Source: Omphiscola glabra
Taxonomy: Eukaryota > Mollusca > Gastropoda > Lymnaeidae
Assembly (NCBI GenBank): GCA_964017045.1
Contig: OZ024809.1
Coordinates: forward strand, 12,716,307 to 12,780,306
Direction: 5' to 3'
Length of the DNA stretch: 64,000 nucleotides
A program made the position numbers and the translations under genes. Positions 59,001-64,000 of the stretch are shown here, piece by piece. How positions within the stretch are numbered: position 1 is the stretch's first letter; every line of letters starts with the position of its first letter. The notes under the pieces were generated by a model. That model saw only the letters and a program-made list of their open reading frames with translations, made no database searches and had not been told where the DNA came from.

Positions 59001-61063
59001 TCCATTGTCATCTGAAGAAATAGTTTTTACAAGTATAATTTAATACTGGTACTAAGATGAACAAAGAAAAATGTTAACTCATCAAGGGGGCATATTTTCC
59101 TGCATGATCTTCTTAATTACTCAATTTCAGCTAATTGATTGTCAAAAATACATGATGTTTCAAAACTAACACCTGATATGATAGAAAAGAGTTCAGTTTA
59201 AAGCTTCAAGTAGCAGGTCTGAGTCTAAGTAGTTAAAAAGCAACTATACTTATAATCCACATGTAATTCATCAATTTCCGTAAATTATGTGCTTGCTTTC
59301 TTCTGGTTTAAGGTAATCGAACAGGTTTAAAATTTAAGCACAACATTTTATAAATCCCCTTTAATAATAATAATGGACTAAAATCATTATCAAAGAATGA
59401 TACGAATTATTTATTTTTTTATATAATGCTTTTCAAAAAATAAATATGTTCTTGTTAAAGAGTTGTAATTTGATAGTTATATTATTTTGATAACACAAAA
59501 TTGATAGCATTAGTAAGAGCAACATTTATAAATATAACAATTTCAATAGCATAGCCATAGCTCTAATCTGAAAACTTTTTGATAATAAAATCTGTAAACA
59601 AATGTTAGTTTTCCAGCTCTTAAATATCTCTATACTATAAGGTTACATAATAAATAGAAGTGCCCAACTATATTTTCTAGCTTAAAAGACATAGAAAATT
59701 TGTAGCATTACTTACTTTAAATAATTTTATATTAATATAATCCTGTTTATAATCCCACATTGCTGTTACTAAATTAAAACTCAATAAAGAAACATGTGCA
59801 ATATCCCTGAAAATAGCTTGGACTTAGTATAACTGAACTAGAAACTTTATTTTATGAATTTATGAAACAAAAGAACATAATCTTTTTCTTGTTAGTAAAT
59901 TTTAATGATATTGTTTTTATGGATGAACAACTGTATCACTTCCTGACAAGATCAAGAAAAATATAAATTAAAATGTAAATTATAACATTTCAAAAACACC
60001 TAAGACTAAGAACAAAGAAATATTATTTTTTTCGTAAAATGTAAAAACTGTGACTGTGAATGATTATCTTTAAAAAGCCTTTAAATCAGTTAGTAAGAAT
60101 GTAAAATTACCAAATTAAGAATAATCACAGCTTATTTTAAAACTGAACTTGGAAGAAATTTTTAAATCCCATCTATAATGAGGTTTATTAAATGTAAAAA
60201 TTATTATGCAACCTGTCAAAGAAAAAAATAATTCTCATGCAAAAGGGTTGCCCACCCCTGTCTATAATAATAATAACATAAGCTCATCAATCACAACCAT
60301 AGAATCTTTAAACCAAAGCTTACTAAACCAGATAGAATTTTTTTATAAAGCCATGCCATAGTGCCCATAGGAACCGAATTTTAGTTTTAGTTTGGCTTGG
60401 GCTTGTTGTTTTATGTTAGATTGGTTGGGGCCATGGCCATAACTTTATAAATTATAATAATTTAATTATGGTTAAGTTATATTTATAAATTAGGTTGTGT
60501 TTTGTTACTTATCCTGGTACAGAATTATTATTGTTTATGAGTTTGCTACACTAGTAACTTTGGTGACGTATAAAATTGAATAGCTTCCTGTTGCGAATAC
60601 TGTCGCTACAGACTATTTTAGTATTTGAGTTTGAGTGTTTGAGACAATTTTATTTTGCCCTTAATCAGTACTAATACAAGGTCATGCACATGTTTTTGAT
60701 AGAAAGTCTAAAGACATAGCCTATTAGTATTGTTATTATTAAAAGAAGTGGGCGCATGGTCAATTATTGGTGTAATATATTTCATGGTTTGGTCGTTCCG
60801 ATCCAAAGTCCCAGGTGTCCTTTTTTCAGAAACATTATATGCATTTTGAACAGTAATTAAGAATAAATTGTGTACTGTTAGGCCTATACAAACATGGAAA
60901 GTGAAGCATTTAGTTAAGAGATTTAGGCATCATAGTCATATGCAGTAGAGTTGAGTAGCTTTAACTTTAGTTATATTTTCAGAAGGAAATCACTTACGGG
61001 AAATGCTCTGATCCGCATTTTCGTATCTCTCCTATTTTGAGGTCTTGAGCCCATTGATGACAT
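44033..61063 (-). CDS. CUL3: Cullin-3, complete gene of 19 coding exons
   Basis: Cullin-3 is the scaffold of CRL3 ubiquitin ligases: its N-terminal repeats bind BTB-domain substrate adaptors, its C-terminal part binds the RING protein RBX1, and NEDD8 attachment activates it. Conceptual splicing of the 19 exons listed separately keeps one frame and gives 763 residues (human 768). Diagnostic segments are the N-terminal MRIRAFP, the BTB-contact helices of exon 2 ([17 protein letters not shown]), [25 protein letters not shown], the neddylation segment RIMKARKK (Lys at about residue 707) and the C-terminal YTYVA. All introns except one are GT-AG; intron 16 is ATATCC-type. The gene faces the U1 array tail to tail. 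Untranslated exons were not located. Confidence 0.95.
44345..44404. repeat. Poly-C / poly-G pair with CG dinucleotide run
   Basis: A C-run at about 44347-44358 and a G-run of about 17 at 44382-44398, separated by a short A-rich loop, then CGCGCGCGC. This could fold into a hairpin or form quadruplex structures. Lies in the last CUL3 intron, between exons 18 and 19. Confidence 0.85.
45051..45157 (-). CDS. CUL3: CUL3 exon 18
   Basis: 107 nt, [20 protein letters not shown] to LARAQED plus two bases of Arg. Winged-helix B. Donor GTCAGT; acceptor CTCCTGGCAG. Confidence 0.95.
45556..45625 (-). CDS. CUL3: CUL3 exon 17 (neddylation site)
   Basis: 70 nt completing Glu, then [20 protein letters not shown] and VAE. 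The Lys of RIMK is the conserved NEDD8 acceptor. Donor GTAATT. The exact 5' boundary depends on the unusual upstream 3' splice site. Confidence 0.9.
45626..46165 (-). other. CUL3 intron 16, minor (U12-type) intron
   Basis: The 5' splice site ATATCCTTTT matches the U12-type consensus RTATCCTTT exactly. Near the 3' end lies AACCTTGACTG, matching the U12 branch-site consensus TTCCTTRAY, with its A about 10 nt before the frame-keeping exon start. The intron would then end in AT (AT-AT). An alternative AC terminus at 45635-45636 would add four residues (DVSM in place of E) but would overlap the branch site. Confidence 0.8.
46166..46241 (-). CDS. CUL3: CUL3 exon 16
   Basis: 76 nt completing a Val codon, then [20 protein letters not shown] and DRKH plus GA. 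It is followed by ATATCCTTTT, not by GT, so its donor is of the minor (U12) AT type. Confidence 0.92.
46386..46454 (-). CDS. CUL3: CUL3 exon 15
   Basis: 69 nt completing a Glu codon, then [20 protein letters not shown] and QM plus one base. Donor GTTAGT. Corresponds to human HIFTVNDQFTSKLHRVKIQ. Confidence 0.92.
47502..47539. repeat. Perfect 10-bp inverted repeat
   Basis: ATAATGGCCG (47502-47511) and CGGCCATTAT (47530-47539) around an 18-nt loop, in CUL3 intron 14. Could form a hairpin or be a tiny transposon remnant; no flanking duplication is evident. Confidence 0.8.
47721..48215 (+). repeat. Direct repeat, copy 1 (downstream of exon 14 in gene sense)
   Basis: Partner of 48975-49469. Its right end flows into the expanded minisatellite, whereas copy 2 has a single unit. 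Contains the SINE-like motif TACAGCTTGGCACCATC at about 47860. Confidence 0.92.
48190..48625 (+). repeat. Minisatellite of about 35-bp units abutting CUL3 exon 14
   Basis: About 12 units of 33-36 bp with core CACCTATATCCTTACTCCTA followed by CAATAAATGTATATT, plus a partial unit that enters exon 14. On the gene (minus) strand each unit reads AAGGATATAGGTGAATA, a close copy of the exon 14 end and splice donor AAGGAAATAG|GTGAATA. A 71-codon plus-strand open frame across it is an artefact of the repeat. Confidence 0.93.
48614..48731 (-). CDS. CUL3: CUL3 exon 14
   Basis: 118 nt, [20 protein letters not shown] to EPKTKEI plus one base. Donor GTGAAT; the minisatellite begins at this donor. Confidence 0.94.
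48975..49469 (+). repeat. Direct repeat, copy 2 (upstream of exon 14 in gene sense)
   Basis: About 495 bp highly similar to 47721-48215. Shared landmarks include AGAGATAGGGCAGGAGTG, ACTGGTGGACCCCAAAAAGA and ATGACATGTCAATTCTGTGC. It ends with one unit of the minisatellite motif CACCTATATCCTTACTC. Confidence 0.92.
49738..49954 (-). CDS. CUL3: CUL3 exon 13
   Basis: 217 nt, [20 protein letters not shown] to EKWTFE, with [10 protein letters not shown] in the middle (winged-helix A region). Donor GTAAGT. Confidence 0.95.
50774..51916. mobile_element. Possible decayed piggyBac-like element with nested hAT MITE (CUL3 intron 12)
   Basis: Bounded by TTAA at 50770-50773 and 51917-51920. Both ends carry, in opposite orientation, the motif RTGACCTACTTTTTTSC, at 28 and 10 nt from the TTAA. 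The left part has repeats of CCCAAGCGCGYCTATT. If the hAT MITE is removed, a short open stretch ([14 protein letters not shown]) spans its insertion site. The outermost bases do not match each other, so the family call is tentative. Confidence 0.35.
51145..51476. mobile_element. hAT-type MITE with 8-bp target site duplication
   Basis: 332 bp flanked by GATTAGAT on both sides (51137-51144 and 51477-51484). The ends are inverted: CAAGAGTGGGCACAC at the left, and CAGGGGTGGGCAGCGG read inward from the right. Both ends include the GGGCCRCA/GGCCCGGCA type subterminal sequence common in hAT elements. No coding capacity. Confidence 0.88.
52444..52673 (-). CDS. CUL3: CUL3 exon 12
   Basis: 230 nt, [20 protein letters not shown] to AAFEAFR plus two bases. 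GT|GTAAGT was chosen over an upstream GT because it alone keeps frame with exon 13 ([13 protein letters not shown]). Confidence 0.95.
53858..54028 (-). CDS. CUL3: CUL3 exon 11
   Basis: 57 codons, [20 protein letters not shown] to KNMISKLK, including the highly conserved [13 protein letters not shown]. Donor GTATGA. Confidence 0.96.
54342..54426 (-). repeat. 42-bp tandem duplication of the exon 10 3' end and its splice donor
   Basis: Two adjacent copies of about 42 bp (54384-54426 and 54342-54383). On the minus strand both carry TGATGACARGCTRAAA, GGGTGTTAAG and GGGTAGGTTTGTGT. The first is used in the predicted mRNA, the second lies in the intron with four or five differences. Confidence 0.85.
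54396..54572 (-). CDS. CUL3: CUL3 exon 10
   Basis: 59 codons, [20 protein letters not shown] to [10 protein letters not shown], start of the cullin homology region. Donor GTAGGT; a decayed copy of this exon end and donor follows in the intron. Confidence 0.95.
54780..55060 (-). other. GC-rich insertion in CUL3 intron 9, origin unknown
   Basis: About 280 bp with far higher GC than the surrounding intron and several internal inverted repeats (CCCCTGGCCAGGGG; CTGCG...CGCAG around TTTAAAGCTTT). On the minus strand a frame reads [12 protein letters not shown], reminiscent of the 2A-type LLSGDVEANPGP found in leader regions of some invertebrate non-LTR elements, but with changes at key residues. 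It could be a retroelement 5' fragment or a structured RNA gene; neither is established. Confidence 0.35.
55214..55362 (-). CDS. CUL3: CUL3 exon 9
   Basis: 149 nt, completing Asp, then [18 protein letters not shown] to KNAIIYVQ. Donor GTCAGA, acceptor TTTCAG. Confidence 0.94.
55575..55623 (-). CDS. CUL3: CUL3 exon 8
   Basis: 49 nt, [16 protein letters not shown] plus one base of the next Asp codon, donor GTAAGT. Confidence 0.93.
55845..55892 (-). CDS. CUL3: CUL3 exon 7
   Basis: 16 codons, [16 protein letters not shown], phase 0 both ends, donor GTAAGA. Confidence 0.93.
56540..56700 (+). repeat. SINE-like, tRNA-related element in CUL3 intron 6
   Basis: An A-box-like TGGCACCAGTGG (56552-56563) and a B-box-like GGGTTTGAATTC (56629-56640) suggest a tRNA-derived polymerase III head. 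The spacing of about 77 bp is longer than usual. The motifs GATACAGCTTGGCACCA and AAGGTTAACRAGTCC recur in both halves of the 495-bp duplication near exon 14, so a small dispersed family is present in this gene. Confidence 0.5.
57022..57153 (-). CDS. CUL3: CUL3 exon 6
   Basis: 44 codons, [20 protein letters not shown] to EEPVVK, donor GTATGT. Confidence 0.95.
57396..57510 (-). CDS. CUL3: CUL3 exon 5
   Basis: 115 nt, completing Arg and then [14 protein letters not shown] to EQSAEFYR. The donor GTTTGT is weak but is the only one that keeps frame with exon 6. Confidence 0.92.
57813..57973 (-). CDS. CUL3: CUL3 exon 4
   Basis: 161 nt, [20 protein letters not shown] to KGEVVDR, ending inside an Arg codon (AG|G). 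Donor GTAAAT. Confidence 0.95.
58284..58397 (-). CDS. CUL3: CUL3 exon 3
   Basis: 38 codons, [15 protein letters not shown] to RDILMYM, with GTAAGA donor and phase 0 at both ends. Too short and ATG-poor to stand out as an open frame. Confidence 0.95.
58814..59011 (-). CDS. CUL3: CUL3 exon 2 (BTB-binding helices)
   Basis: 66 codons, starting [12 protein letters not shown] and ending EHLTGK. This is the first cullin repeat, where helices 2 and 5 contact BTB adaptors; it is nearly identical to vertebrate Cullin-3. Donor GTAGGT, acceptor CAG. Confidence 0.95.
59012..60997 (-). other. CUL3 intron 1
   Basis: Very AT-rich first intron of 1986 bp. Nothing coding seen. Near 60180-60268 it holds a small hAT-like remnant with matching 8-bp flanks. 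Confidence 0.85.
60180..60260. mobile_element. Deleted hAT-like remnant with 8-bp flanks
   Basis: 81 bp between two copies of TCTATAAT (60172-60179 and 60261-60268). The right end GGGTTGCCCACCCCTG is a typical hAT end; the left end is no longer recognisable. Confidence 0.6.
60998..61063 (-). CDS. CUL3: CUL3 exon 1 (coding start)
   Basis: 22 codons from ATG to the end of MRIRAFP, then donor GTAAGT. The start is chosen because it directly precedes the family-typical KMRIRAFP and there is no other in-frame ATG upstream in the exon that extends homology. Confidence 0.93.
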
Positions 61064-62520
61064 TTTCAGCAGAAGAATTAAATTATCTATGAGTAACAAT
61101 AGCAGAAGTTGTGATAATACTATAAGATGCAGGTTCGTCAGTACAAAAAACTGACCCAAGATTACTAAACTTTTATTTATTTTTGCGCTGTACTTAGCTT
61201 CTGTGCCACTGGATATTTTTTAGGTATTTACCGTACTACAACGTTTTATTTTCAGAATTATAGCAGTGCACTGGTGTGGACTGGATTGATCACTTTGATG
61301 GATCATCTTAGCCCAAGAATTGCTGGTTTGTTTATGCTATTCATGATTTAACAAGTCGACAAAGACGATAGTCCGTAGGGTGAAATCTTAGATGTACTGC
61401 CAGTCGTTTAGGGCCTTTGCACTCCTTTGACCTGAGTTTCAATACAAAACAATTAGAGCGAAATGCGCAATAATACTTTGAAATTATTATTTAGATTAAT
61501 TTTAAATTAAAATATAATAATATTAATGTATTTTGAATTCAAATCAAACTTATAAACTTAATTTGACACACACAGATGAATTACTAATAAGAGAAAATAA
61601 ACATTGCGGATGAATAACGCAACTACGTAAAGGTCACACAGGGAATTGTGGGAAATGAGATCAGTGACGAGCAGCCAGGGCGCTTCCAAAAACCTATATA
61701 AATATATAAAAATAATATGGTGCACCTGTCGTTAAAGTGCTACCTTAAATTATGAAAAACACTTTTATCCTCAACAAATTTAATCTTTAAAAAAAAACAC
61801 TTCATGTATGTTTACATCTGTCCAAGTTTGGACCCTAAAGCCGCCTCTGCAATAATCTATTTTAACACCAAAACGTGATGAAGTAGGCCTACTTTTCTTG
61901 GTCAATTGATCCAAGAAATTGCCAATATTATAAAAAAAAGTTATTAATAATAATAATAACACAAATTTAGTGATTCATTATAGATTTTTAGAGAGGACTG
62001 GCCATTATAAGCTTCAAAATCAAAATTTTCATTCAGAATATTTTTCACAGTTTAAGATATAAGAAAAGATAATATAATAAAGATTATATGCTAACAAAAC
62101 ACACACGAAAACAGCAGTAGCTTAAATAGAGGTGCGGGCACTCCCGGGTAACACCCTCATAAAGGGGTTACTGTTGTTACACCAAATGGAAATAAATGCA
62201 AAATTGACAGAGCCCGCTCAATTCTATATAATAAAATATCTAATTTAAACACAGGAGCAGGCTGCCACCATACTTAAAGCATAATGTAACTCATCTTGAG
62301 GGCTACCAACATCTCAGAATGAGTAATTAAATGTTCTGACAAACGGTGTAGAGGAGGGGCTTGTCGTGGATTGAAAGTCCGCGAGCAGAGCCGTCTCGTC
62401 ATGTTTGGAGGCCCTCTGCCAGTTTTTGGATTTGTACCCCCTCCAATCAGAGCATAAGTCATTAGACAAGAAAATGGATACAATTTTAACATATTTTTTT
62501 TTAAAAAAACATAACGACTA
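61064..62520. other. Upstream region of CUL3, presumed promoter side
   Basis: No coding feature recognised. At 61640-61655 the minus strand reads TTTCCCACAATTCCCTG, whose ACAATTCCC matches the core of the ZNF143/Staf-type site used at many housekeeping promoters. No transcription start could be placed. The 62335-62460 interval is locally GC-richer but has no identified content. Confidence 0.4.
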
Positions 62521-62639
62521 GCATCAAAAGGTCATCGTTAATAGTAATAGGTTCCTTTAGCACTGGCTGGTCGCGGATTTAAAAAAATATTTTATGACAT
62601 TTATTGTCAAATATAAAGATAAACAATAACTAATTAATC

Positions 62640-62830
62640 TGGCACCGGTCCGTGGTGAAATTGGAAACTTATTCACTCGTCCGCCAAACTTAAACGCTTT
62701 GAAACACTGCTATAGGCTATAGAGCAGGGGTCACCAAATTACGGTCCGCGGGCCGGATCCCAGCCGCGAAGTCAGTTCATCCGGCCCGCCGACGGTTCTT
62801 GAATTTGCTTGATAAAATGTATGGACCACG
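62640..62830. mobile_element. hAT-type element ends (fragments)
   Basis: Two neighbouring pieces. The first, GGCACCGGTCCGTGGTGAAA to GAAACACTG (about 62640-62710), reads on the minus strand like a hAT end beginning CAGTGTTTC with a CCACGGACCGGTGCC motif. The second begins CAGGGGTCACCAAATTACGG at 62726 and continues with GGCCCGCC-type sequence. Partner ends were not found. Confidence 0.5.
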
Positions 62831-63175
62831 AGACGTTGTGATACAATTTAAATATTATGTTTAGAATACTAGGAGATCCCACCCGTGCCGAGATCTTCTG
62901 GTTGATATTCGCCTTAAATTTACCATTTTAAATTATTGTATCTAGATTTTCTTGTTTATTGCAGACCTGTTTACCCTCGAACTCCTAAAATCGTTTAAAA
63001 TCCTCCCAAAATTGTACAATACAGTTTCTTAATATTAAATAAATAAACATACAGTATGTATAATGAATGCAATAACTACTCACATTGCAGTGCCTAGTGG
63101 GATCGAGTTAAGCTGGCGTAAAAAAAAAAAAAAGTTAACTTCTAATAAGTAGATGACCGACGTTTATATTGCAAT

Positions 63176-64000
63176 CAGGGCCGGATTAACCTCTAGGCAA
63201 ACAAGGCACGTGCCTTGGGCACCAAGCGTTTAGGGGGAACCACAAGTCCTCAAGAATTTTTTTTGAACAAATTTAAGTCCAGAAACAACTGAAAATTGAA
63301 CAAGTGCTATGAAAATGAAGAAATACATTATAATAAAAATTCACATTCAAGTTTGGTACAATCTTGAATGCTTAAAAATTAAGCGCATAAAATTTTTTTA
63401 AAACTCCTGGCAAATGGTAATGAGTAAAATGCGGACCATGCGGACTCACTCGGCTTGTAAATAAATAATGCGATCGTATTCGAATTTTAAACATTTTTGG
63501 GAAGTTTTATAAAAAATGTTAAACCATTTTTATATTTTCAATAAATAATATTAAAATAATAACATTAATTAATTAATTCGACCGGGAACCCCATTAGTAA
63601 TAGACACAAAATGAGCATGTGAACTTGAAAACGTGTGCTGATTTGTATTTTCACTAGCAGATCACTTGCATAAATCTAGGAATGAATTTGAAAGATTTGA
63701 AGAAGCTGCAAAAGTAATAACACCAGGTGTAGATTATAAGTCAACTTTGACCCGTAATCGTAAACGAACGACAGTGGCAATTGATGGTGATGCCCCTGAG
63801 GTATCTCTGAATGCCATAGACAAATTTCGTATATCTGCATTCTACGCCATTGTTGACAAATTTGAGACAGAAATGAGTAGACGAGGACAATTATATAATG
63901 ATGTAGCAGTTCGAATTTCTTGTTTGGTCGATGTATCACTATCACAAACATCTCAGTGTTGTGAAGAACTAATAAATGCTTATCCTAAAGATCTGAACAA
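63176..64000 (+). mobile_element. hAT transposon, left end, runs off the window
   Basis: Begins CAGGGCCGGATTAACC with AGGCACGTGCCTTGGGC just inside, typical of hAT termini. The preceding 8 bp, ATTGCAAT (63168-63175), would be the target duplication. A transposase-like frame lies inside; the right end is outside the window. Confidence 0.7.
63657..64000 (+). CDS. hAT-family transposase-like fragment (partial, ZMYM1-like type)
   Basis: An open frame of 114 codons reaching the window edge, without a start: ADHLHKSRNEFERFEEAAKV, then RKRTTVAIDGDAPEVSLNAI, then DKFRISAFYAIVDKFETEMS. The pattern (R-rich motif, acidic segment, DxFRxxxFxxIxDxxxxEMxRR) is that of the middle region of hAT transposases annotated as zinc-finger MYM-type 1-like. 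A TGA stops the frame upstream at about 63637; an acceptor-like TTTTCACTAG just before suggests an exon or a decayed start. Partial, so activity cannot be judged. Confidence 0.6.

Overview
The window is eukaryotic, AT-rich, intron-bearing metazoan DNA, most likely from an invertebrate; the transposon and SINE content would fit a mollusc or another lophotrochozoan, but that is only a guess. It has two main parts: a tandem U1 spliceosomal RNA gene array, and a complete Cullin-3 gene on the minus strand.

Bases 1-38275 are a head-to-tail array of about 1.41-kb units. Each unit carries one 164-nt U1 snRNA gene on the plus strand followed by about 1.25 kb of highly homogeneous spacer. I count 23 units: 22 intact U1 genes and one (unit 3) split by a 6.2-kb non-LTR retrotransposon (2975-9165). 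That element has an ORF1 with a CCHC zinc knuckle and an ORF2 with an APE-type endonuclease, a reverse transcriptase and a C-terminal CCHC finger, so it looks like an L1/Tx1-group element. Its insertion removed U1 nucleotides 11-36. It has two A-tails, with about 950 bp of unrelated sequence between them. The right edge of the array (38276 to about 39330) decays into diverged spacer relics.

From 39331 to about 44000 I see no gene. From 61063 down to 44033 lies a 19-coding-exon Cullin-3 gene, predicted at 763 aa, with every exon in frame. One intron begins ATATCCTTT and has a CCTTGAC branch-site match, i.e. a minor (U12-type) intron. Introns of this gene hold a minisatellite grown from a copy of its own splice donor, a 495-bp direct repeat that brackets exon 14, a duplicated donor next to exon 10, a hAT MITE with 8-bp target duplication nested in a possible piggyBac-like relic, a SINE-like element and a GC-rich insertion.

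Upstream of Cullin-3 (62.5-64 kb) are hAT-type transposon ends, and at the right edge the start of a hAT element with a partial transposase-like reading frame that runs off the window. The two main loci are functionally separate: the array supplies the RNA that recognises 5' splice sites, and Cullin-3 is the scaffold of BTB-type ubiquitin ligases.
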